From JAJZIH01 sp021785265 (lineage in GTDB: Bacteria > Pseudomonadota > Gammaproteobacteria > JAKAQQ01): 40,791 bases of DNA. Numbering within the stretch: position 1 is the stretch's first letter; each line of letters opens with the position of its first letter. The translations under genes were made by a program, and so were the position numbers. The stretch is taken from contig DAHWSH010000016.1 of the NCBI GenBank assembly GCA_027338645.1, forward strand, positions 1 through 40,791. Direction: 5' to 3'. This document shows, one piece after another, positions 22,904-31,010 of the stretch. Under the pieces are notes generated by a model that saw only the letters and a list, made by a program, of their open reading frames with translations, did not search any database and was not told the origin of the DNA.

Positions 22904-23518
22904 TCAGTGCAGCCCCTGGAGATAACTCGCCACCGCCTTCATCTGAGCCGGGGTGAGGTGGGCGGCTACATAGTTCATCATCCCATGGTTCGTGCTTTTT
23001 CGTTTCCCATGGGCGAAAGCGTTGAGTTGCTCGAGCAGGTAAGGCGCCCACTGGCCGGCCAGGCGCGGATAAGCAGCCGGTTCATTGCCCATGCCATCCG
23101 GTCCATGGCAGGCCATGCAGGCCGGAACCCCCTGTTTGGGCAAGCCGCCACGGAAAATTCGCTGACCCAACGCCACGAGCTTCGGATTCGCAGTCCCGGG
23201 TGACATCTTCTGTTTCGAGAAAAAATGGGCGACCGAATCCATTTCTGATGGAGTCAGGGTTTGGGCCATCGAGTACATGATCGGGTTGCTCCGACGCCCC
23301 GATTTGAAGTCTTTCAGGGAATGGATGAGGTAAGCCTCCCCCTGGCCTGCGAGTTTCGGAAAACTTGGGGTGAGGCTGTTGCCATCCGGTCCGTGGCAGG
23401 CGGAGCAAACGTTCTGTGCCAGTGCGGCCCCGCTGCTGGCGGTCGCCCAGGCTGGCACCATCCCACTCACGGCGATGAGGCTTATGCTGCAGAACAAAAG
23501 GATCACCGACGACTTCAT
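22904..23518 (-). CDS. Diheme cytochrome c4
   Basis: The 204-residue preprotein has a signal peptide (about residues 1-25, ending PAWA) and two homologous c-type domains with heme motifs CSACH (Cys38-His42) and CMACH (Cys134-His138). Methionines in the NPIMYSM and HGMMNY segments are likely axial ligands. Cytochrome c4 carries electrons in the periplasm, usually to terminal oxidases. The frame is open upstream to 23722, but ATG 23518 has GAGGAG nine bases before it and begins the signal peptide. Confidence 0.93.
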   Translation of the reverse strand: MKSSVILLFCSISLIAVSGMVPAWATASSGAALAQNVCSACHGPDGNSLTPSFPKLAGQGEAYLIHSLKDFKSGRRSNPIMYSMAQTLTPSEMDSVAHFFSKQKMSPGTANPKLVALGQRIFRGGLPKQGVPACMACHGPDGMGNEPAAYPRLAGQWAPYLLEQLNAFAHGKRKSTNHGMMNYVAAHLTPAQMKAVASYLQGLH

Positions 23519-23572
23519 GGTCCGGGCACTCCTCATGACGCGGGACGGGACTGGGAAATTCACAGTACTGTT

Positions 23573-23578
23573 ATTGTA
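23573..23578 (-). promoter_or_regulatory. Putative -10 box (TACAAT) for cytochrome c4
   Basis: TTACAAT lies on the minus strand 54 bases before the cytochrome c4 start, with TTGGAC 19 bases further upstream (23598-23603), a loose spacing. A perfect CAGTACTG palindrome (23563-23570) sits just downstream and could be an operator. Confidence 0.4.
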
Positions 23579-23690
23579 ACCGAGCCACTGTGGGACCGTC
23601 CAACCGGAATCCGAAACAAATGCCGGGCGCTTCCTGGGCCCTGAGCCGCATATCCAGTATAAAATAACCCCTTCCCACTCCGGCCTGCTC

Positions 23691-24689
23691 ATGAAACGAT
23701 CCTTCGGATTGCCGCTGCTCATGGCTCTCGGGATCGCGGGAGTTGTCCTGATGGTGGTGCGCTCGGGCCTTCAGGGCATCGTGCGGGCACTGACCACTGC
23801 GGGGTGGGGGCTCCTTTGGCTTGTGCCCCTCCATGTACTCACCATCGTGCTGGACAGCGAAGGCTGGCGCGATCTGCTCTGGAACCAGGGTCATCGCTTA
23901 TCACGCGCTTATCTCGGGTGGGCTGCCTGCGTCCGCGGGGCGATGCAGGCGCTCGTGCCCATCAGCGCGGGCGGAGTGACGGCCGGGGTCCGCCTGCTCT
24001 GGATCCGCGGGGTCCCTCTGGCCGAGGCCGTGGCCAACGTGGTCGTCGAGGGAACGCTCAATGTGGCGAGCGAATGGTTGCTGGTGTTTATGACGCTCCT
24101 CCTGGCGCTCGGGTGGTTTCACCGGGCTGCGTCTCTGATCGCCGTCGCGGGATTCCTGCTGGCCGGGTCGGCGATCATTCTGGGACTGATCTTCTGGGCA
24201 CAGGTCAACGGCCGCGCTTTCGAGTGGATGACCCGGCAGGGACTCCGCCTGACGGCCCGATTCCGATCGGCCCAGACGTCGTCTGACCCCCAGTCGCTCA
24301 GGAAGGCAGTTCGAGGAATCTACGGACGGCCCGGGGTGCTTGTCCGTTGCACCCTCTGGCAAATGCTCAGTATCGTTGCGGGTGGTATCGAGATCTGGAT
24401 CATTCTCCGTCTCATGGATCTCCCCGGCAGTCTGGTGTTTGCCCTCCTGCTCCAGTGTCTCGGCCGGGCTGCGCGTTCCTTCACTTTTTTCATGCCCGGT
24501 GGCATCGGGATCCAGGAGGTGGTGTATGCCCTCCTCGCCCCGGTCGGACAGATGAGCCCGGCCATGGGGATTGCCATCTCTCTGGCCACTCGTTTCCGGG
24601 ACCTCCTTTTCGGGCTGCCACTGCTGGTCTCCTGGCAACGAGTCGAATCGCACTGGATACGGCATAAACGTGCCCGGGCCGCTTCGTGA
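23691..24689 (+). CDS. Polytopic membrane protein, LPG-synthase TM / HpnL-like (UPF0104)
   Basis: The 332-residue protein has about seven hydrophobic segments and the family blocks VPLHVLTIVLDSEGWRDLL, ALVPISAGGVTAGVRLLWIRG, LQCLGRAARSFTFFMPGGIGIQE and SLATRFRDLLFGLP. It lacks the soluble aminoacyl-transferase domain of MprF, so it resembles stand-alone members of the flippase-like family (AglD, HpnL, YbhN), some of which act in hopanoid or phospholipid transport. It is divergent from cytochrome c4 and followed after 51 bases by a sulfotransferase on the same strand. The start has no clear ribosome-binding site. Confidence 0.8.
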   Translation: MKRSFGLPLLMALGIAGVVLMVVRSGLQGIVRALTTAGWGLLWLVPLHVLTIVLDSEGWRDLLWNQGHRLSRAYLGWAACVRGAMQALVPISAGGVTAGVRLLWIRGVPLAEAVANVVVEGTLNVASEWLLVFMTLLLALGWFHRAASLIAVAGFLLAGSAIILGLIFWAQVNGRAFEWMTRQGLRLTARFRSAQTSSDPQSLRKAVRGIYGRPGVLVRCTLWQMLSIVAGGIEIWIILRLMDLPGSLVFALLLQCLGRAARSFTFFMPGGIGIQEVVYALLAPVGQMSPAMGIAISLATRFRDLLFGLPLLVSWQRVESHWIRHKRARAAS

Positions 24690-24740
24690 GAGCCCGGATG
24701 GCGCAGTTCGGTCTGACCGGGAACCGGTGGGAAGATTCAG

Positions 24741-26012
24741 GTGAGTAATCAGTCGTACCGTCTCCATGAGGCCTTGAAGTGGCAGCTGGCTAAATCAGCC
24801 CGCGGGCTAGTCAATCGGACGGGACCTCTCTGGGAGGCCCTTGTGCGTCGGGATCATCGGATCAGCCCGGATGCCCTCCTGGAAAAGGCCGTGCGCGAAA
24901 CCGGTCTCGTGGACTTTGGCGAACCGCCGATTGAACTGCCGCTCCGGATGCTTTCCGAGTCCATCGAGGGTGAGGCCCGTCTCAGTTATCTTGGCCGGTT
25001 AAGTTTCCTTTGGGATACGTTTCGCCTGCTGGTGAATCGGCTCTGGGTCACGGAAACCCTGAAGCGGTATCCATCAATCGAGCAGGAAGGGCTCCCCGCG
25101 CCCGTCTTCATCACGGGCCTGCCGCGAACGGCCAGCACCTTCCTCCAAACCCTATTCCTTCAGGATCCGGCCAATCGGTCGCCGCGGGTCTGGGAGGTGA
25201 CCTATCCGCGTCCGGGCCAGGGACAGCCTCCGGATTTTCGGATCTGGCAACGGAAGGTGCGGCAGGAACTCGCCTGGTTCGATTTCCTGGAGCCGGAGTT
25301 CCAGAGTGTCTATCCGACCACGTGGGATTCCCCCCAGGAATGCAGCGAGATCCTGAGCCACAGCTTTGAGAGCTACCGCTTTGATGGCACCTACGAGATT
25401 CCCTCCTACCTCCGGTGGATGGACCAGCGGGATCCGCAACCTCCATATGTGCAACACCGCCGCTTTCTCCAGCTACTACAGCACCAGGGCGGATCCGGGC
25501 GCTGGGTGCTCAAGGCCCCCGACCACGTGTTTACCCTGGACGGACTTCTTCGGACCTATCCCGATGCACGGGTCATCGTGACCCATCGTGATCCGGCTTC
25601 GGTTCTCCCCTCGGTCGTGGCACTGACGGCGCTCCTGCATGGTTTATTCAGCGATGCTATTGGACTGGAACAGGTGTGCCGCAAGGTGACCGATCGCTGG
25701 ATTGAGGGGGCAAATCAGATCGTCGCTTTTGCGAAGGCTCCGGCGAGCCTGGAGGGACGCGTGACCCATGTTTTTTATGAGGAACTGACGAGGGATCCCG
25801 TCGGGGTCATGGCGCGGCTTTATGGGTTTTTGGGCTGGCCTTGGTCGAAGGAAAAACGCGTGATTTTAAGCAGTTACCTCATGCATTCGCGAGCCGGGCG
25901 CTATCGACCGAACCGTTTTCAGCAACAACTGGCCAAAAGCATGCCCTCAGCACTCATCCGCGAACGCTTTTCTTACTACCTCTCGGCCTACGACATCCGT
26001 ACGGAAAGCTGA
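24741..26012 (+). CDS. Sulfotransferase family protein
   Basis: The 423-residue protein starts at GTG 24741. The PAPS 5'-phosphosulfate loop is TGLPRTAST (about residues 125-133) and the 3'-phosphate-binding segment is YPDARVIVTHRDPASVLPS, with VLKAPDHVF before it, as in the Sulfotransferase_3 family. It transfers sulfate from PAPS to a hydroxyl or amine of an unknown acceptor. No signal peptide is seen. It may be coexpressed with the preceding membrane protein. No terminator with a T-tract on this strand was found after it. Confidence 0.85.
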   Translation: MSNQSYRLHEALKWQLAKSARGLVNRTGPLWEALVRRDHRISPDALLEKAVRETGLVDFGEPPIELPLRMLSESIEGEARLSYLGRLSFLWDTFRLLVNRLWVTETLKRYPSIEQEGLPAPVFITGLPRTASTFLQTLFLQDPANRSPRVWEVTYPRPGQGQPPDFRIWQRKVRQELAWFDFLEPEFQSVYPTTWDSPQECSEILSHSFESYRFDGTYEIPSYLRWMDQRDPQPPYVQHRRFLQLLQHQGGSGRWVLKAPDHVFTLDGLLRTYPDARVIVTHRDPASVLPSVVALTALLHGLFSDAIGLEQVCRKVTDRWIEGANQIVAFAKAPASLEGRVTHVFYEELTRDPVGVMARLYGFLGWPWSKEKRVILSSYLMHSRAGRYRPNRFQQQLAKSMPSALIRERFSYYLSAYDIRTES

Positions 26013-26143
26013 TCCGTGAATATCCAGGTTTGCGGGGGGCAAGGGAGTCAAGGAAGATCCGGAGTGGCCCGGCGGACAGGTGTTTTTGGATATGAGTCAG
26101 GAACGGGTTCGGGTATTTCCGGATAAGATATTGATTAACGGAT

Positions 26144-26177
26144 AAAAAAAGCCCCGGCGCCAAAAGTTGCCGGGGCT
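26144..26177 (-). terminator. Intrinsic terminator of polA
   Basis: On the minus strand a perfect 9-bp stem (AGCCCCGGC/GCCGGGGCT, arms at 26169-26177 and 26150-26158) with a 10-base loop is followed by seven T residues. It lies 110 bases past the polA stop. The hairpin could also slow converging transcripts from the sulfotransferase, but without a T-tract on that side. Confidence 0.9.
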
Positions 26178-26184
26178 AGGCATC

Positions 26185-26237
26185 GCCGGGTGGTTGGGGA
26201 AACCCGCCGGCGCTTCCGCTCAGGGAGGAGAGCGGAA
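26185..26237 (-). other. Two hairpins between the polA stop and its terminator
   Basis: The segment holds TTCCGCTC / GAGCGGAA (26214-26221 and 26230-26237, perfect 8 bp, 8-base loop) and GCCGG / CCGGC (26185-26189 and 26207-26211) with an inner GGTTGGGG/CCC-rich region. With the terminator they make a compact structured 3' region of about 100 bases. No promoter for an independent RNA is evident. Confidence 0.45.
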
Positions 26238-26287
26238 TGGAGACAGACAACATTAAGACAGGAGGTTGCCCAGGAAGTTCCCCAGGA

Positions 26288-28978
26288 TCAGTGGGCCAGT
26301 CCCCAGTTGGGTCCGACCCCTACCTGGACGGTCAGAGGAACCGTCAACTCTACGGCGGAGCTCATTTCCTGGCTGATGCCCGATGTGACGGCATCCAGTT
26401 CCTCCTCGGAAACCTCAAGGACCAGTTCATCGTGGACTTGAAGGATGAGTCGGGATGCACAGCCATGGTCACGGAGCCAACGTTCGGCACCGATCATGGC
26501 GATCTTGATGATATCGGCTGCGGTACCCTGCATGGGGGCATTGATGGCGGCTCGCTCGGCGGTCTGCCGCAATCCAGGAGCACGGCTTTCAAGGTCGGGC
26601 AGGTAGAGACGCCGGCCCAACAGGGTTTCGACGAAACCTTGTTGGTGAGCCTGTCGCCGGGTAGCCTCGAGAAAATCACGGACTCCTGAGTACCGAGAAA
26701 AGTAGCGGTCCATATAGTTTTTGGCCAGTTCACGGGAAAGCCCGAGTTGTCGGGCAAGCCCAAAGGCAGACATCCCGTAAATGAGTCCGAAATTGATGGT
26801 CTTGGCCAGTCGGCGCTGATCGTCGTTGACCGCTTCGGATGGGATGCCGAAAATCTCCGCCGCGGTGGCACGATGGACATCCTGGTGTGCGGCAAAGGCG
26901 GCCAGAAGACCCGGGTCTCCCGAGAAATGCGCCAGGATCCGGAGTTCGATCTGTGAATAATCAAGGGAGACGATCCGGGCGCCGGGTCCGGCGACAAACG
27001 CTTGGCGGATTCGCTGGCCGGCTGCTGTGCGGATCGGGATGTTCTGCAGGTTGGGGTCCGAGGAGGACAGCCGGCCCGTGGCGGTCACTGCTTGATGGTA
27101 GCTGGTGTGGATCCGGCCCGTCTGCGGATTGATTTCCTGGGGTAGTTTTTCCGTGTAAGTGGACCGGAGTTTGGCCAGGCTCCGGTATTCCAGGATCAGG
27201 TGCGGAAGCGGATGGTGCAAGGCGAGCTCCTCGAGTACCGCTTCCGAGGTAGAACGCTGTCCTCCGGGAGTTTTTCCTTGGGCGGGAATGTGCAGTTCAT
27301 CGAACAGGACGGCTTGCAGCTGCTTGGGCGAATCCGGATTAAACTCCCGGCCTGCCAGTGCGTGGGCCTGTCCCCGCAGCTCCCGGAGGGCGGAGTCGAG
27401 CTCACGCGACTGTTCAGCAAGCTGTTCGCGGTCAATCCGGACACCGGTCCGCTCCATTCCGAAGAGGACTGAGGACAGCGGGACTTCAATGGATTCGACC
27501 AGTCTGGCCAGGCGGGGGGTCGTCTCCAGTGAATGGCTGAGGTGCTGATGGAGTCGCCAGGTGAGCCACGCGTCCGCCCCAGCATAGGCCGTTGCCTGGT
27601 CCAAGGGAACCTCATCAAACGTTTTCCGGTGCTGACCACGACCCGTGAGCGATTCGAAGGGGGTCTTATGGATCCCGAGATAGCGCGAGGCCACCGAATC
27701 GAGATCGTGCCGGCCCGCTGTACTGTTCAGGACGTAGCTCTCAAGCATGGTGTCGGAACGGATTCCGGCCAGTACAATGCCCTCGTTCATGAAAACGTGA
27801 CGGTCGTACTTGATGTGGTGCCCAACCTTTGGGCGGGCCGGATCCTCCAGCAGGGGGCGCAGCGCTTCAAGAACCGCCTGGGCCGGTAACTGTGTGCCGA
27901 CGGCTTCGGGTCGGTGTCGGAGCGGGAGGTACACCGCCCTCTCGCCATCGAGGCTGAAGGACAGGCCGACGAGGCGAGCTTCCAGGTAGTTGAGGGAGGT
28001 GGTTTCGGTATCGATGGCAATCAGTTCCGCTCGGGCCAGGCGTTCCCGCCACTGCTCGAACTCCGCCCATTCGGTGATGCAGATGGAGTGTCCTGCACCG
28101 GGCGCGGGGGGGGACTCCGGTCGATCCAATGCGATCAGGGGATCTTGGATCTCGAGTGTGGCCAGGGTTTCGCTGAGCCGTGTAGGGTCGGGAGGGGAGA
28201 GCCGAAGGGTCTCCAACCGCGCTTCCAGCGGGACACCGCAATCCAGAGTGACGAGGCGGCGCGCCAACTCCAGCGTACCCTGTCCGTCCTGCAGGGCCCG
28301 ACCCGCCTGTCCGGGAACTTCCATCCGGTGTGCCCACAGCTGGTCCAGAGATCCGTATTGCTCGAGCCAGCGGGCCGCTGTTTTGGGTCCGACTCCCGGG
28401 ATGCCGGGGATATTGTCGGAACTGTCGCCGACCAAGGCAAGGTAATCGACCATCTGCTCCGGCCAGACCCCATATCGGGCCTTGACCCCCTCCCGGTCCA
28501 GCGTCTCTCGCGTCACCGGGTTGACCAGGCTGATATCCGGGGTGACCAGCTGGGCGAGATCCTTGTCGGTGCTAAACAAAAAGACCCGGAATCCCTGCCC
28601 GGAAGCTGTGCAGGCCAGAGTGCCGAGTATGTCGTCGGCCTCCACGCCGGGAACCTGAACGATCGGAAAGCCCATCGCCGCGAGGGCTGCCTGCAAGGGT
28701 GCGATCTGGACACCCAGTGATTCCGGCATGGGCGGGCGCTGGGCTTTGTACTGGGGGAAGAGGGTATGGCGAAAGGAACGACCGGGACTGTCAAAGACGA
28801 TTGCGGCCCACGGGGCCGGGTACTGCTCGCGCAAACTACGGACCATGTTGAGCACCCCCTTGATGGCTCCTGTGGGAAAGCCGCGGGAGGTGGCGAGGGG
28901 CGGAAGCGCGTGAAAAGCCCGGTACAGGTAGGCGGTGCCGTCGACCAGGAGGATCCGTCGTTCGTCAGTGGTGGGCAT
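26288..28978 (-). CDS. polA: DNA polymerase I
   Basis: The 896-residue product has all three activities. The N-terminal 5'-3' exonuclease has ILLVDGTAYLYRAFHAL and VEADDILGTLA. The 3'-5' proofreading domain keeps IAIDTETTSL, KYDRHVF and YAGADAWLTWRL, so it is probably active. The polymerase domain has DYSQIELRILAHFSGD, KTINFGLIYGMSAFGLA and QVHDELVLEV. It fills gaps after excision repair and removes RNA primers. ATG 28978 gives the family N-terminus; the frame extends upstream to 29068, but that part overlaps lptM. It is followed by a structured 3' region and a strong terminator. Confidence 0.97.
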   Translation of the reverse strand: MPTTDERRILLVDGTAYLYRAFHALPPLATSRGFPTGAIKGVLNMVRSLREQYPAPWAAIVFDSPGRSFRHTLFPQYKAQRPPMPESLGVQIAPLQAALAAMGFPIVQVPGVEADDILGTLACTASGQGFRVFLFSTDKDLAQLVTPDISLVNPVTRETLDREGVKARYGVWPEQMVDYLALVGDSSDNIPGIPGVGPKTAARWLEQYGSLDQLWAHRMEVPGQAGRALQDGQGTLELARRLVTLDCGVPLEARLETLRLSPPDPTRLSETLATLEIQDPLIALDRPESPPAPGAGHSICITEWAEFEQWRERLARAELIAIDTETTSLNYLEARLVGLSFSLDGERAVYLPLRHRPEAVGTQLPAQAVLEALRPLLEDPARPKVGHHIKYDRHVFMNEGIVLAGIRSDTMLESYVLNSTAGRHDLDSVASRYLGIHKTPFESLTGRGQHRKTFDEVPLDQATAYAGADAWLTWRLHQHLSHSLETTPRLARLVESIEVPLSSVLFGMERTGVRIDREQLAEQSRELDSALRELRGQAHALAGREFNPDSPKQLQAVLFDELHIPAQGKTPGGQRSTSEAVLEELALHHPLPHLILEYRSLAKLRSTYTEKLPQEINPQTGRIHTSYHQAVTATGRLSSSDPNLQNIPIRTAAGQRIRQAFVAGPGARIVSLDYSQIELRILAHFSGDPGLLAAFAAHQDVHRATAAEIFGIPSEAVNDDQRRLAKTINFGLIYGMSAFGLARQLGLSRELAKNYMDRYFSRYSGVRDFLEATRRQAHQQGFVETLLGRRLYLPDLESRAPGLRQTAERAAINAPMQGTAADIIKIAMIGAERWLRDHGCASRLILQVHDELVLEVSEEELDAVTSGISQEMSSAVELTVPLTVQVGVGPNWGLAH

Positions 28979-29123
28979 ACGCGGCGGCCGGTCGGGAATG
29001 GGTGGCCGGTGCCGGGAGCTTATGGTGCACGTGAGGGGGGGGGAGGTAGAGGGGACCCTTCTGCCCACAGCCGACGAGCCCCACGAGGCAGCAAAGGATC
29101 AATCCCGCCCGCAAGGCTTTCAT
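28965..29123 (-). CDS. lptM: LptM/YifL-type small lipoprotein
   Basis: A 52-codon gene read directly from the minus strand. It starts MKALRAGLILCCLVGLVGCG, a short signal sequence with lipobox LVGC, and the mature part begins CGQKGPLYLPPPH. The C-G-x-KGPLY(F/L)P signature after the lipidated cysteine (Cys19) is the hallmark of the YifL/LptM family, which in E. coli associates with the outer-membrane LPS translocon LptD-LptE and aids its disulphide maturation. GGAG lies nine bases upstream of ATG 29123. The tail (PAPATHSRPAAAYAHH) is Pro/His-rich. It overlaps the polA start by 14 bases, whereas in enterobacteria the gene lies by dapF. Confidence 0.85.
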   Translation of the reverse strand: MKALRAGLILCCLVGLVGCGQKGPLYLPPPHVHHKLPAPATHSRPAAAYAHH

Positions 29124-29152
29124 GGGTGTTGGCTCCAGTATGTCACCCGTGG

Positions 29153-29158
29153 CAGTAT
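29153..29158 (-). promoter_or_regulatory. Possible -10 box (TATACT) for lptM-polA
   Basis: GATATACT on the minus strand lies 29 bases before the lptM ATG. No convincing -35 hexamer is seen at 16-18 bases, so this is only a candidate. Confidence 0.3.
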
Positions 29159-29258
29159 ATCAAGCGTCACCCGGAGCTGGTCTGCCCATGATTTCTTTTG
29201 CCCTCGCGATCTTGAGGAACAGGCGGGTGATTGCTCGGCGCGGCCCGGAACCACTGAT

Positions 29259-31010
29259 TTGAGCGCGGAAGACTGCTGGCCGGCACGATGGGAAGCGCTG
29301 CGGGGTATCGACCCCGTGACCGGATTGTTGCGGAGGGCGCACTGGCTTGAGGCCGTCAGCCAGCGCGGAGCGCACGGGATCCCCCCGGAGGGGGCGGCCG
29401 CACTCCTGCTGGTGGGGCTCGAGGGGTTGGAAGAACGCATGCCGCGTCCGGGGGACCCCTCGCCCGAACGCTTGCTCCAGGCCGTGTCCGAGCGTTTAAA
29501 GAGCCTCGTTGGTGATCTGGATCTTCTGGGGGTCGTCCGCGAGGGGGTGTTCGGTTTTTCCTTGCCCGGGTTCGCGAGTGAACAGTCCTTGATGAGTTTC
29601 GCTGAAACCCTTCTCAAGGCTCTCCAGCGGCCGCTTCCGGTTGAGGGTGCCGCCTGCCCGGGATTGCCCGCCCGACTGGGCGTCGTCCTCTACCCGAACG
29701 ACCCGGATTTTCCGGTCGAGATCCGGCTTCGCCAGGCTGAACTCGCGCTTTGGGAAGCTCGGCGGCAGGGTCTCCGCTCTCTCCTTTATTCCGAGGAGAT
29801 GATGCAGCGCTGGGACCACCGCCGCCAGATGGAATCGCGCTTCACGGAAGCCCTTCGTGCCTGCAAACCGTTTCTCCGTTACCAGCCGATCGTGGACATG
29901 TCCGACGGCACCCTGTTTGGATTCGAGGGATTGATCAGCTGGCGGCCCGATGATCGCCAGCTGGTCCCAGCCGCCCAGTTTATCGAGGGCATCGAGGCCG
30001 ATACGGAGCTCGCCCGGGAACTGGGCCAGTATGTTCTGGGATACGCCGCCGAGCATATCGAGCACTGGTCTGCGGTTGGTTTTGAAGGCGTGATCACGGT
30101 CAACATCAGTGCCCGTCACCTCCTTTGCGAGGGTTTCCTGGATGATGTGGCCGAAGCCCTGCAGCGGATCCGGCATGAGCGAGATCGACTCATGATCGAA
30201 GTGACGGAAACCAGCCCCATCACCGACTTGGCTCGCGCACGGCAGGTTATCGAAACCCTGCAATCCTGGGGGGTACGGTTTTTGCTGGATGACTTCGGCA
30301 CTGGAAATGCCACGATGCAGTACCTTCAAGAGCTGCCGGTCGATGGCATCAAGATCGAAAAACGCTTCGTGGGAGACCTCCTCCGGCACGATCAAGCGCT
30401 CGGGATCGTGACGGCGCAGTTGTTGCATGCCCAGAGCCAGGGACTCACCGTGATCGCGGAGGGCGTGGAGAATGAAAGCGTGGGCACCCTGCTTCTTGAG
30501 CTGGGGTGCCGATATGCCCAAGGATACTGTATCGCCCCTCCGTTACTGCCCTGGGATATCCCCAACTGGTTGGGCCGATGGGCTCCGCCTCCCCAGTGGT
30601 ATCAGCGGGATCGTCGTCCGTGGCCGATCAACCACGTCGATGGCATGGCTGCTGCCTTTTCGCATCTGCGTTGGTTGGAAGCCCTCCGCCACGCCGTGAC
30701 CCGGGCGACCGTAGGCGAGTCCGGATTTTTGGATCCCACGGATATCCTCGGTCGGCCCGAGTCGTGTCGGCTCGATGGCTGGCTCAGGCGGACCATGCAC
30801 GAAGGTTCCCCGACCGAATCATTTTTTTTCGCCCGTCTCGGCCAATTGCACGAATCCATCCATGCCCAAGGCTTGCGCTTCGCCTCCGACTGGTCGGAGC
30901 GGAAGAACCCGTCTGCAGCGCAGATTTTCGATCGCGACCTCGCCCGGCCCTCGCAGGAACTCATGACCCGCCTGGTCAGCATTCTGGGTCAGATCGACGC
31001 GCCGGACTAG
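29259..31010 (+). CDS. Degenerate GGDEF - EAL c-di-GMP phosphodiesterase with C-terminal CZB zinc sensor
   Basis: Using TTG 29259 the protein has 583 residues. A GGDEF-like domain runs from DPVTGLL (18-24) to about 180, but its signature is REGVFGF (94-100), so it cannot be a cyclase. The EAL domain (about 200-435) reads EGL at Glu223 and keeps Asn282 (TVNIS), Glu314/317 (IEVTE), Asp344-Asp345 (DDFGTG), Lys365 (IKIEK), Glu401 (IAEGVE) and Gln421 (AQGY), so it may be active. Residues 460-545 match a CZB domain: His469 (SHLRW), Cys503 (CRLDGW), His531 and His535 (HESIH), the zinc ligands of E. coli DgcZ. The frame is open back to 28935, and ATG 29022/GTG 29025 are alternatives, but that part is antisense to lptM. 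The start is uncertain. Confidence 0.85.
   Translation: MSAEDCWPARWEALRGIDPVTGLLRRAHWLEAVSQRGAHGIPPEGAAALLLVGLEGLEERMPRPGDPSPERLLQAVSERLKSLVGDLDLLGVVREGVFGFSLPGFASEQSLMSFAETLLKALQRPLPVEGAACPGLPARLGVVLYPNDPDFPVEIRLRQAELALWEARRQGLRSLLYSEEMMQRWDHRRQMESRFTEALRACKPFLRYQPIVDMSDGTLFGFEGLISWRPDDRQLVPAAQFIEGIEADTELARELGQYVLGYAAEHIEHWSAVGFEGVITVNISARHLLCEGFLDDVAEALQRIRHERDRLMIEVTETSPITDLARARQVIETLQSWGVRFLLDDFGTGNATMQYLQELPVDGIKIEKRFVGDLLRHDQALGIVTAQLLHAQSQGLTVIAEGVENESVGTLLLELGCRYAQGYCIAPPLLPWDIPNWLGRWAPPPQWYQRDRRPWPINHVDGMAAAFSHLRWLEALRHAVTRATVGESGFLDPTDILGRPESCRLDGWLRRTMHEGSPTESFFFARLGQLHESIHAQGLRFASDWSERKNPSAAQIFDRDLARPSQELMTRLVSILGQIDAPD

Noticed and set aside
23519..23722. N-terminal extension of cytochrome c4
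   Set aside because: The signal peptide begins at ATG 23518 with a good ribosome-binding site, and the extension would place 68 residues before it.
25954..26163. 69-codon minus-strand frame overlapping the end of the sulfotransferase
   Set aside because: It starts inside the polA terminator and has no family resemblance or ribosome-binding site.
28935..29258. N-terminal extension of the EAL protein
   Set aside because: This part is antisense to lptM and the polA start, has no recognisable domain, and its amino-acid composition looks random; the start at 29022 or 29025 could still be right, so this is a judgement.
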